Shown: piece after piece, positions 51,045-58,871 of the stretch
Layout: every line of letters begins with the position of its first letter
Position numbering within the stretch: position 1 is the stretch's first letter
Made by a program: the position numbers and the translations under genes
The notes under the pieces: model-generated
Database searches by the model: none
What the model saw: the letters and a program-made list of their open reading frames with translations, nothing else
What the model was told of the DNA's origin: nothing
Source of the DNA: an uncultured Collinsella sp.
GTDB lineage: Bacteria > Actinomycetota > Coriobacteriia > Coriobacteriales > Coriobacteriaceae
Direction of reading: 5' to 3'
Assembly (NCBI GenBank): GCA_900542325.1
Contig: UQMY01000006.1
Span: 7,911 to 71,910 of the forward strand
Length of the DNA stretch: 64,000 nucleotides

Positions 51045-52018
51045 TGACGATTCTTGCCGTTGCCGCCGGGTTTGCGGCCGACCTTGCCTTCGGCGACCCG
51101 CGCTGGCTTCCCCATCCCGTCGTCGCCATGGGGCGCGCGATCACGTGGGCCGAAGGCCGCCTGCGGGGCGCATTCCCGCAAACGTCCGCGGGCACGCGCG
51201 CCGCAGGTCTTGTGCTCGCCGTGGCGCTTCCGCTTGCGTGTGGGCTTTTGACCTGGGGCATCCTGCATCTTTGCGGCATGGTTCACTCCGGCTTGCGCTT
51301 CGTTGCCGAGGCATGGGCGAGCTATCAGATTCTCGCGGCATGCGAGCTGCGCCGCCAGAGCCTGGCCGTGGCCCGCGCGTTCTCGAAGGGCGGCCTTGTC
51401 GCGGCGCGCGAAGCCGTCGGGCTCATCGTGGGACGCGACACGTCTGTTCTCGACGAGCACGGCGTCGCGCGTGCCGCCGTGGAAACGGTGGCGGAGAACG
51501 CGAGCGACGGTGTCATCGCGCCGCTTTTCTACCTTATGATCGGGGGTGCGCCCTTGGGCATGGCGTACAAGGCAGTGAACACGCTCGACAGCATGGTGGG
51601 CTACAAAAACGAGCGCTACATCGACTTCGGCTGCGCCTCGGCGCGCCTCGACGATGCGGTGAACTGGATTCCCTCGCGCTTATCGGCCCTGATCATGATC
51701 GCCGTGTGCCCGATCGTCGGGCTCGACGCGCGCGGGGCGGCGCGCATCTGGCGCCGCGACAGGCGTCGCCATGCGAGCCCGAACGCGGCACAGACTGAGT
51801 CAGCGTGCGCGGGCGCGCTCGGGCTGCGCCTGGCAGGACCCGCGGTGTATTTCGGCAAGCTCGTTGAGAAACCGACGATAGGCGACGCGTCCCGTGAAAT
51901 CGAGTGGGACGACATCGCCCGGGCGACAAGGCTCATGCTCGCCGCGTCCGTATGCGCGCTCGTCGTCTTCGGTTCCGCGCGCGCGGCGGTCGTGCTCGCC
52001 GTGGGGGCGATGGCATGA
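51041..52018 (+). CDS. cbiB: Adenosylcobinamide-phosphate synthase
   Basis: 325 residues with four or five membrane helices. FAADLAFGDPRWLPHPVVAM, VETVAENASDGVIAPLFY and AYKAVNTLDSMVGYKNERY are CbiB/CobD hallmarks. It couples the aminopropanol arm to cobyric acid. GTG 51041 or ATG 51044 may be the start; gggggg precedes both. Overlap of four bases with the neighbours. Confidence 0.93.
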   Translation: MMTILAVAAGFAADLAFGDPRWLPHPVVAMGRAITWAEGRLRGAFPQTSAGTRAAGLVLAVALPLACGLLTWGILHLCGMVHSGLRFVAEAWASYQILAACELRRQSLAVARAFSKGGLVAAREAVGLIVGRDTSVLDEHGVARAAVETVAENASDGVIAPLFYLMIGGAPLGMAYKAVNTLDSMVGYKNERYIDFGCASARLDDAVNWIPSRLSALIMIAVCPIVGLDARGAARIWRRDRRRHASPNAAQTESACAGALGLRLAGPAVYFGKLVEKPTIGDASREIEWDDIARATRLMLAASVCALVVFGSARAAVVLAVGAMA

Positions 52019-53238
52019 GGGAAGACCACGTCGCGCCCCGGGCTGCCGGGGGAATCCTGCGTGCCCGTGCGCATGGGGGTAGCACGCAATCGCTCGGCAT
52101 CGCTTGCGAAGGGGGCGCCTCCGACCTCATTGACTTCTCGGTGAACGTGAATCCGGCAGGCCCCTCGCCGCGCGCCGTCGCCGCAGCTTGCAAGGCGCTT
52201 TCTCGAATCGACGCCTACCCCGATAGGGAAAGCCTCGCCCTCGTTCGCGCCCTAGCGCGCGCCCAGGGCATTCCCGAAGATGCTATCGTCTGCGGCGCGG
52301 GCGCGTCCGACATCATCTGGCGGCTCGCCGCGGCGGTGCGCCCGAAACGCATCGTCGTGTGCGCGCCGACGTTTTCTGAATATGCGGAGGCGGCATCGTA
52401 CTACGGCGCATGCGTGCAGGAGTTCCCGCTCTCCGAAGCGGACGACTTCGACGTGCCCACCTCCTTCGCCCGCGCGATCGAGGGGCCGGGAGACGTGGCG
52501 TACCTCTGCAATCCGAACAACCCTACGGGGCGCCTCGTCGACCCCAGCGTGATCGATGCCGCGGCTTGCCGCTGCGAGCAGGTGGGCGCGCTGCTCGTCG
52601 TGGACGAGTGCTTCCTCGGATTTGCGCCCGACGCCCGCGAAAGGAGCGTGGCCGCACGCGCCGCGTGTTCGCGCCATGTGGCCGTGCTCTCCGCGTTCAC
52701 CAAGCTCTACGGAATGGCGGGGTTGCGGTTGGGATATCTGATCAGCGGAAACGCCCAACTCATCGAGGGGATTCGCCGGGCGGGGCAGGCGTGGCCCGTC
52801 TCCTCGGTCGCCGAGGCCGCGGGCATCGCCGCCCTGGAAGACATTGAATACGTCTCGCGCACGCGCGATGTATTGGCGGGCGAGCGAGCGTGGCTTTCCC
52901 ACGAGCTCTCCTCGCTCGGGCTTTCCGTCGTGCCGTCGGATGCGAACTTCCTTTTAGTCCGCACGCCGGCGAAAGACATCCCCGAGCGCCTGTATAAACA
53001 TGGGGTTTTGGTCCGCACGTGCGACTCGTTTTCGGTACTGTCCCGTTTCTGGTGCCGCGTCGCGGTGCGCACGCGCAAGGAGAATGCCCGGCTTGCGATG
53101 GCGTTCGGGCGCGTGCTTCGGGCGGAAGGTGCATCGGGCGAAGGCGAACCCGACGAACGGGGCGGCGCTTCTTGCGGCGGCGCTATGGCGGGCGCGGATG
53201 GCCGAGGCTCGGCGAAGGAGGTCGATACCCGTGGGTAG
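52015..53238 (+). CDS. cobD: PLP-dependent aminotransferase-fold enzyme, L-threonine-phosphate decarboxylase type
   Basis: 407 residues of fold type I. IDFSVNVNPAGPSPRAV is typical of CobD. Further on are CNPNNPTGRL, VVDECFLGFAPDA and the PLP Lys in LSAFTKLYGMAGLRLGY. It makes aminopropanol phosphate from threonine phosphate for CbiB. The last 40 residues are a Gly/Ala/Asp-rich tail that overlaps the cbiP start. Histidinol-phosphate aminotransferase is the alternative, but context favours CobD. Confidence 0.88.
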   Translation: MREDHVAPRAAGGILRARAHGGSTQSLGIACEGGASDLIDFSVNVNPAGPSPRAVAAACKALSRIDAYPDRESLALVRALARAQGIPEDAIVCGAGASDIIWRLAAAVRPKRIVVCAPTFSEYAEAASYYGACVQEFPLSEADDFDVPTSFARAIEGPGDVAYLCNPNNPTGRLVDPSVIDAAACRCEQVGALLVVDECFLGFAPDARERSVAARAACSRHVAVLSAFTKLYGMAGLRLGYLISGNAQLIEGIRRAGQAWPVSSVAEAAGIAALEDIEYVSRTRDVLAGERAWLSHELSSLGLSVVPSDANFLLVRTPAKDIPERLYKHGVLVRTCDSFSVLSRFWCRVAVRTRKENARLAMAFGRVLRAEGASGEGEPDERGGASCGGAMAGADGRGSAKEVDTRG

Positions 53239-54730
53239 GGCGAAGCCCATCATGATCCAGGGCACCATGTCGAACGCGGGGAAGAGCCTGCTCGCGGCGG
53301 GGCTGTGCCGCGTGCTTTCGCAGGACGGCCTGCGCGTGACTCCCTTCAAGAGCCAGAACATGGCACTCAACAGCGGTGTCACGGCCGACGGGCTCGAGAT
53401 GGGGCGCGCCCAGATCATGCAGGCCGAGGCGTGCGGCATCGCGCCCGACGTGCGCATGAACCCCATCCTGCTCAAGCCCGAAAGCGGCCACCGAAGCCAG
53501 CTCATCGTGGCCGGCAAGGCGCAGGGAGCCTTCGCTGCGAGGGACTACTTCGCGCGAAAGAAGGCGCTCATGCCGCAGATTTTGGAGGCGTTCGATTCGC
53601 TCGCGGAGGAAAACGACGTCATCGTCATCGAGGGCGCCGGCAGCCCCGCCGAAATCAACCTTGCCGAAAATGACATCGTCAACATGGGGCTCGCGCGCGC
53701 CGTGTCCTCCCCCGTGCTGCTTGCGGGCGACATCGACCCGGGCGGGGTATTTGCCCAGCTCTACGGCACGGTCGCGCTCCTTGCGCCCGAGGACCGCGCG
53801 CTTTTGCGGGGGCTTGTGGTGAACAAGTTCCGCGGCGATGTGGAAATCCTGCGCCCGGGTTTGGCCCCGCTCGAGAAGATGTGCGGAGTTCCCGTCGTGG
53901 GTGTCGTGCCGTATCTTACGCTCGACCTTGACGACGAGGACTCGCTCGCGCCGCGCCTATCTGCCCGCGAGGCGCGCGGCGTCATCGACGTCGCCGTCGT
54001 GCGCCTTCCGCATCTGTCGAACTTCACCGACTTCGACCCGCTTTCGCGCGTGCCCGGCGTGGGCGTGCGCTACGTTTCCTCGACGACCGATCTGGGCCGA
54101 CCCGACCTGGTGGTGCTTCCCGGCTCGAAGACTACGCTCGACGACGCGCGCTGGCTTGCGGCTAGCGGCATCGGAGCCTGTGTACGCGCGCTTTCGGGCG
54201 CGGGCACGCCGGTGCTCGGCATATGCGGAGGCTACCAGCTTTTGGGAGACGAGCTTTCCGACCCGCACGGCAGGGAAGGCGCTGGCACCGCGCGCGGGCT
54301 CGGGCTCATCCCTGCAAGTACGGTGTTCAAGGAGGAAAAGCGCCTCGCCCAGTCGGAGCTGCGCATCACGGGCGCCCAAGGCGCGTTCTCGGTGTGGAAC
54401 GGCATGACGGCGCGCGGGTATGAGATTCACGACGGCGAAACGACCGTCTCCTGCGCTCCTGCGGGCACGATTGGCGGCAAACCAGAAGGCGCGGCCTGCG
54501 GAAACGTGTTCGGAACCTATCTCCACGGCCTGTTCGACGAACCGGGGGTTGCGCTCGCCCTCGCGCGCTCGCTCGCGCGCATGCGCGGCCTGCCCGAGAG
54601 CGTCGTGGGTGCTGCGGGCGCGGCGTCCGCGGCCGATCACCGTGCGCGCGAGTTTGACCGCCTGGCCGATGTCGTGCGCGGGGCGCTCGACATGGAGTAT
54701 GTCTACCGCATTATCGAGGAGGGCGTATGA
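53231..54730 (+). CDS. cbiP: Cobyric acid synthase
   Basis: 499 residues. The ATPase domain has MIQGTMSNAGKSLLAAGLCR and PFKSQNMALNSGVTADG. The glutaminase domain has LGICGGYQLLGDEL with its nucleophile Cys and YLHGLFDEPG with the His. It amidates b, d, e and g. The start is GTG at 53231, nine bases after AAGGAGG, overlapping cobD by eight bases; an ATG 11 codons upstream exists without that ribosome site. Confidence 0.94.
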   Translation: MGRAKPIMIQGTMSNAGKSLLAAGLCRVLSQDGLRVTPFKSQNMALNSGVTADGLEMGRAQIMQAEACGIAPDVRMNPILLKPESGHRSQLIVAGKAQGAFAARDYFARKKALMPQILEAFDSLAEENDVIVIEGAGSPAEINLAENDIVNMGLARAVSSPVLLAGDIDPGGVFAQLYGTVALLAPEDRALLRGLVVNKFRGDVEILRPGLAPLEKMCGVPVVGVVPYLTLDLDDEDSLAPRLSAREARGVIDVAVVRLPHLSNFTDFDPLSRVPGVGVRYVSSTTDLGRPDLVVLPGSKTTLDDARWLAASGIGACVRALSGAGTPVLGICGGYQLLGDELSDPHGREGAGTARGLGLIPASTVFKEEKRLAQSELRITGAQGAFSVWNGMTARGYEIHDGETTVSCAPAGTIGGKPEGAACGNVFGTYLHGLFDEPGVALALARSLARMRGLPESVVGAAGAASAADHRAREFDRLADVVRGALDMEYVYRIIEEGV

Positions 54731-55242
54731 TCCACGTGTATCATGGCGACGGCAAAGGCAAGACCACGGCGGCGATGGGCCTCGCCCTTCGCATGCTCGC
54801 TGCAGGCCGCCGCGTCGTCGTCGTGCAGTTCCTGAAAGACGGCGAAAGCGGGGAGGTGCGCCTGCTCGCTGAGCATTTCGGCGTGCCCGTGTTCGCGGGG
54901 AAGGCGTCGGACAAGTTTACCTGGTCGATGACGTCGGAAGAACTTGCCGCGACGTGCGAGCTGCACGATGGGAACCTCGCTTCCGCGCTCGCCGAGCTCG
55001 AGGGCGCGCAAGAGGGACTGCTCGTGCTCGACGAGGCGCTCGACGCGCTTTCGAAGGGGCTTGTCGACGAGACGCTCGTGGACCGCGCGCTCGATATGTC
55101 CGCGCGCGGCGTCGAAGTAGCGCTCACCGGGCGCGCGCCTTCCCGCAAGATCGTGGAGAAGGCCGACTACATAACCGAGATGCGGTGCGAGAAACATCCC
55201 TACGAGCAGGGGATATGTGCAAGGGAAGGAGTGGAGTACTAG
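54727..55242 (+). CDS. cobO: Corrinoid adenosyltransferase, CobO/BtuR type
   Basis: 171 residues. P-loop VYHGDGKGKTTAAMGLALR, then VVVQFLKDGESGE and LVLDEALDALSKGL. It attaches the 5'-deoxyadenosyl group to cobalt. The conserved tail EMRCEKHPYEQGICAREGVEY-like end is present. It starts in a four-base overlap with cbiP and directly abuts cbiC. Confidence 0.92.
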   Translation: MIHVYHGDGKGKTTAAMGLALRMLAAGRRVVVVQFLKDGESGEVRLLAEHFGVPVFAGKASDKFTWSMTSEELAATCELHDGNLASALAELEGAQEGLLVLDEALDALSKGLVDETLVDRALDMSARGVEVALTGRAPSRKIVEKADYITEMRCEKHPYEQGICAREGVEY

Positions 55243-55884
55243 ATGGATTCCAAGGAGATGGCGCCCGGCGACATCGAGCGGCGCAGCTTCGAGATTATCA
55301 CCGAAGAGCTCGGCGGCCGCACGTTCCCGCCGCTCGAAGAGCCCGTCGTGAAGCGCGTCATCCACACCACTGCCGACTTCTCGTACGCCGATTCCCTCGT
55401 GTTCACCCATGACGCCGCGCACTGTGCGCTCGACGCACTGCGCGCAGGGGCCACGGTGCTCACCGACACGAACATGGCGCTCGCAGGCATAAGCAAGCCC
55501 GCGCTCGCGATGCTCGGCTGCAAGGCCGTGTGCTTCATGGCCGACCCCGATGTCGCCGCGGCTGCGCGCGCCGCGGGCACGACTCGCGCCGTTGCGAGCA
55601 TGGACAAAGCTTGCGGCATCGAGGGCCCGCTCATCGTGGCCGTCGGCAACGCTCCCACAGCACTTCTGCGCCTCGCCGAGCTCATGGACGCGGGGAAGAT
55701 CGCGCCCGCGCTCGTCGTTGGGGTGCCGGTCGGGTTTGTGAACGTGGTCGAGGCGAAAGAGGGGCTACTCGCACGACGCGTGCCGGCCATCGTCGCGAGG
55801 GGTCGCAAGGGCGGCTCGACCGTGGCGGCTGCCATTATGAACGCGCTGCTCTACCAGATCACGCGCACAGGCGGCCCGAAGTGA
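55243..55884 (+). CDS. cbiC: Cobalt-precorrin-8 methylmutase
   Basis: 213 residues. RVIHTTADFSYADSLVF carries the catalytic His, and AVGNAPTALLRL, GVPVGFVNVVEAKE, VARGRKGGSTVAAAI are family blocks. It moves the C11 methyl to C12, giving cobyrinate. It begins right after the cobO stop. Confidence 0.94.
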   Translation: MDSKEMAPGDIERRSFEIITEELGGRTFPPLEEPVVKRVIHTTADFSYADSLVFTHDAAHCALDALRAGATVLTDTNMALAGISKPALAMLGCKAVCFMADPDVAAAARAAGTTRAVASMDKACGIEGPLIVAVGNAPTALLRLAELMDAGKIAPALVVGVPVGFVNVVEAKEGLLARRVPAIVARGRKGGSTVAAAIMNALLYQITRTGGPK

Positions 55885-56654
55885 CGGCTCCCGCATCCGC
55901 GCCGGCGCTGCGCATCTTCGCCGGCACCACCGAGGGCCGCCTTCTGTGCGAATGGGCGAGCGGGGCGGGCATCCCCGCCCGTGCCTACGCGGCAACAGAG
56001 TACGGAGGCGAACTTTTGGGCGAGCTTCCGGGCATCGAGGTGCATGCGGGCAGGCTCGACGAGGCCGACATGGAGCGCGAGCTTTCCGGCGCGCGCATCG
56101 TCGTCGACGCCACGCACCCCTTCGCTACGCTCGCAAGCGGCAACATCCGGGCCGCTTCGCTCGCCGTGGGTGCACGATGCCCGCGCCTTGCGCGCCCGGT
56201 CGAGGCGCTGCCCAAAGGCGTCGTGTCGGTCGCGTCGATCGCCTGCGCGGCGCGCTTTCTCTCCGAGAACCCGGGTCGCGCTCTTCTCACGACGGGGAGC
56301 AAGGAGCTTGCTCCCTACACGCGCGTCGCCGATTTCGCGGAGCGCTTCTTCGTGCGCGTGCTCCCGCTGCCCGGTGCTATAACGAAGTGCATCGACGCGG
56401 GGTTTTCGCCGTCGCACGTCATCGGCATGCAGGGGCCCTTCACCCGCGAGCTCAACGAGGCGATGCTTCGGCAGGTGGGCGCCCAGTGGCTTGTGACCAA
56501 GGACTCGGGAACCGTAGGCGGCACGGCCGAGAAGCTCGCCTCCGCGCGCGACGTGGGAGCGCGCTGCATCGTGGTCACCCGTCCCGCCGAGGGAGGCGGG
56601 GCCCTTTCGCTTCGGGAAGTGGAAGACGCGCTCTTACGGGAGTTCGCGCGCTAG
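55881..56654 (+). CDS. cbiJ: Cobalt-precorrin-6A reductase
   Basis: 257 residues. IFAGTTEGRLLCEWA, VVDATHPFATLASGNI, TTGSKELAPY and VTKDSGTVGGTAEKL fit CbiJ/CobK. It reduces the corrin macrocycle with NAD(P)H. The start is GTG at 55881 in a four-base overlap with cbiC. It is the last gene of the operon; no clear terminator follows, and transposon debris begins 50 bases later. Confidence 0.92.
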   Translation: MTAPASAPALRIFAGTTEGRLLCEWASGAGIPARAYAATEYGGELLGELPGIEVHAGRLDEADMERELSGARIVVDATHPFATLASGNIRAASLAVGARCPRLARPVEALPKGVVSVASIACAARFLSENPGRALLTTGSKELAPYTRVADFAERFFVRVLPLPGAITKCIDAGFSPSHVIGMQGPFTRELNEAMLRQVGAQWLVTKDSGTVGGTAEKLASARDVGARCIVVTRPAEGGGALSLREVEDALLREFAR

Positions 56655-56703
56655 GCGCTTGCCGCGCCTGCGCGCCCTCCCGCCCGCGAGGAGGAGCGCC
56701 CCG

Positions 56704-56775
56704 TGCAAGCTCGACCCGTACAAGCCCGTCATCCATCAATAGCTCGAGGACGACGCCCAGAACTGGCGCAAACAG
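56704..56775 (+). pseudogene. Remnant of an IS21-family transposase (IstA)
   Basis: The plus strand encodes KLDPYKPVIHQ, a stop (56740-56742), then LEDDAQNWRKQ. This matches the IstA segment of type KLDPYKPxIDxxLEDDxxxWRKQRHTA as I remember it. Only about 24 codons remain. It marks the right edge of the cobalamin island. The surrounding 232-base stretch also holds two repeats and no intact gene. Confidence 0.6.
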
Positions 56776-56784
56776 TCCTTCAAT

Positions 56785-56853
56785 AAGTTGCGGTGAAATA
56801 GTGTCTGTTTTTGCTGCTAGATAGCATATTCGGTTCCTAATTCACCGCAACTT
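56785..56853. repeat. MITE-like inverted repeat
   Basis: aagttgcggtgaa (56785-56797) is the exact complement of ttcaccgcaactt (56841-56853). Extending outward and inward gives about 21 bases with two mismatches. The 43-base centre is AT-rich. It could be a miniature mobile element or a terminator for the minus-strand efflux operon. Confidence 0.6.
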
Positions 56854-56855
56854 GT

Positions 56856-56897
56856 TGGTGGTGGCTTACTGGTAGCTGGTGGTGGCTTACTGGTAGC
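56856..56897. repeat. Exact 21-base tandem duplication over the permease stop codon
   Basis: tggtggtggcttactggtagc occurs twice, at 56856-56876 and 56877-56897. On the minus strand the unit encodes the last residues and stop of the MacB-like permease, so the stop region is doubled. Confidence 0.85.
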
Positions 56898-58101
56898 GTA
56901 GGCACTCCACCGGGTTGAGCTTTGCCGCGCGGCGAGCGGGGTAGAAGCCAAAGATTACGCCGATGCCGACGGAGACGCCGAAGGCCAGCAGCACCGTGGC
57001 GATTGAAAAGCTCGGTGTGATCTCCCCACTGGCACCGAGCTCGTTGAGAACCCCTGATCCTGCGGCAAACATCGCGAGGCCCCAGGCCAGCAGATAGCCA
57101 ATCAGGACACCCAGCAGGCCACCGGTGACGCACAGCGCCGAGGACTCGGCCAAAAACTGCGCGGTGATATCGCGGCGACTGGCGCCCAAGGCACGGCGAA
57201 TACCGATCTCGCGGATGCGCTCAGTCACGTTGGTAAGCATCATATTCATAATGCCGATTCCGCCGACAAGCAGTGAGATACTGGCGACAGCGCCCATGAT
57301 GAGCGAGAAGGCGCCCATAAACGAGTTGAGTGCATCGATGGCGCTTTTCATGGAGGTCGCCGATACGCTGTCGTACTCATCATCCTCCGAGATGCCCTTC
57401 ATCGCGCGCACCTTAGACTCGATGGTCTTGCAGAGCTCGTCCATGTCTGTGCCCTCGGCGGCAAGTGCCGTCACGCTGGGAAATGAAGGATTCTCGTCGC
57501 CAAACAGGCCGGAGATGGTTTCGCGTGGCATATACAGCGTGAGCGAGCCCATGGAGTCGCTGCCGCCATCAATCACGCCTACAATCTGCACCTCGCCGTT
57601 GGACACCTTGATGGTTTTCCCCAGTGCGTCCTGTTCGTTGCCGTAAAGCTGATCGGCGCCGCCGCGGCTGATGAGCGCCACGCGCGAGCCTGATTGAGAC
57701 TCTGCCTGTGAATAGACACGTCCCGCAACGAGCTTGCTGGCGCCCACGGCATCGAGCATGTCGCTATCGACGCCGTGTGCCATGACGGTATAGCTTTTAT
57801 CCCCGACCTTGTACTCGGAATAGGCGCTATCGACGATGCCGATCTGCTCAATCTGCGGCACCAGTTTGCGAAGCTTTTCCACATCCGAATCGGTGAGTTC
57901 TTGGGACGAATAGATCTCTACCATGCGGGCTGCATTGAGGCCCAGGCTGTTGACCAGGCTGTTTTGGATACCGCCGATGAGCGAAGTCATGGCGATGACC
58001 GAGGCGATGCCAATGACGATGCCAAGGATGGTGAGCAGGCTGCGTCCCTTGTTGGCCTCGAGCGAGTGAAGGGCTTCTTGGACAAGATCGCGGGTGCTCA
58101 T
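56887..58101 (-). CDS. MacB-like ABC transporter permease
   Basis: 404 residues. An N-terminal helix with GRSLLTILGIVIGIASVIAM is followed by a large extracellular domain (about 45-270). Three C-terminal helices include GGIGIMNMMLTNVTERIREIGIRRALGA-type sequence and a final YPARRAAKLNPVECLRY. This is the MacB/FtsX mechanotransmission type used to export peptides, drugs or lipoproteins. It is the last gene of a three-gene minus-strand operon, overlapping the ATPase gene by four bases. Confidence 0.9.
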   Translation of the reverse strand: MSTRDLVQEALHSLEANKGRSLLTILGIVIGIASVIAMTSLIGGIQNSLVNSLGLNAARMVEIYSSQELTDSDVEKLRKLVPQIEQIGIVDSAYSEYKVGDKSYTVMAHGVDSDMLDAVGASKLVAGRVYSQAESQSGSRVALISRGGADQLYGNEQDALGKTIKVSNGEVQIVGVIDGGSDSMGSLTLYMPRETISGLFGDENPSFPSVTALAAEGTDMDELCKTIESKVRAMKGISEDDEYDSVSATSMKSAIDALNSFMGAFSLIMGAVASISLLVGGIGIMNMMLTNVTERIREIGIRRALGASRRDITAQFLAESSALCVTGGLLGVLIGYLLAWGLAMFAAGSGVLNELGASGEITPSFSIATVLLAFGVSVGIGVIFGFYPARRAAKLNPVECLRYQ

Positions 58102-58871
58102 GCCTTCGCTCCTTTCGGCTGATTGGTGGTTGCAGAAATCGCGGGCAGGTTTTTGACGGCCCCGCGTAACGTATTCGGTGTATGCGCGACATATGCGCCG
58201 TCATGGATTCGCCCGTCACGGATGGTTACGGCTCGATCGGCCTCGGCGGCGATGCCGGGGTCATGCGTAATGAGTACGATGGTCTTGCCGCGGTTCTGGA
58301 GCTTGTGGAAGGTTTCCATGACGAGCGCCCCGGTTGTCGAGTCTAGATTTCCCGTTGGCTCGTCGGCCAAAATGATGGGCGGGTCGTTGACGAGGGCGCG
58401 TGCGATGGCGACGCGCTGCATCTGTCCGCCCGACAGCTCCGATATACGATGGTCCCAATGGTCGACCGGAAGCGTGACGGCTTGCAGCGCGTGCACGGCG
58501 CGCATCTCACGCTGGCTGCGCGGCACATTGGTGTAGGACAGCGGCAGCATGACGTTTTCGATCACCGTCAGGCGCGGCAGCAGATTAAAGCTCTGAAAGA
58601 CAAAGCCGATGCTCAGCGCGCGCACCTCGGTGAGCTCATCATCGTCGAGCTCGGCGACGTTGAGCCCTTGCAGGAAATAATCACCCGCCGTCGGCTTGTC
58701 CAGGCAGCCCAGGATGTTCATGAGCGTCGACTTGCCTGAGCCCGAGGGGCCGGTGATCGCGACGAACTCACCGGGGTTCACCGCCAGGCTCACGTTGTGC
58801 AGGATGTGGGCGCAACCGGCCTCGCTCTCAAAGATGCGGTGCACGTTGCGGATGTCGATGACGGGACGCAT
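58098..58871 (-). CDS. MacB/LolD-type ABC ATPase
   Basis: 257 residues. Walker A GPSGSGKST, signature LSGGQMQRVAIARAL, Walker B IILADEPTGNLD and H-loop LITHDPGIAAEA are all intact. It drives the adjacent permease. Its ATG shares one base with the stop of the adaptor gene (TAATG). Confidence 0.93.
   Translation of the reverse strand: MRPVIDIRNVHRIFESEAGCAHILHNVSLAVNPGEFVAITGPSGSGKSTLMNILGCLDKPTAGDYFLQGLNVAELDDDELTEVRALSIGFVFQSFNLLPRLTVIENVMLPLSYTNVPRSQREMRAVHALQAVTLPVDHWDHRISELSGGQMQRVAIARALVNDPPIILADEPTGNLDSTTGALVMETFHKLQNRGKTIVLITHDPGIAAEADRAVTIRDGRIHDGAYVAHTPNTLRGAVKNLPAISATTNQPKGAKA

Noticed and set aside
52015..53238. Histidinol-phosphate aminotransferase (hisC)
   Set aside because: The NVNPAGPS segment and position between cbiB and cbiP favour CobD; no other histidine genes are near.
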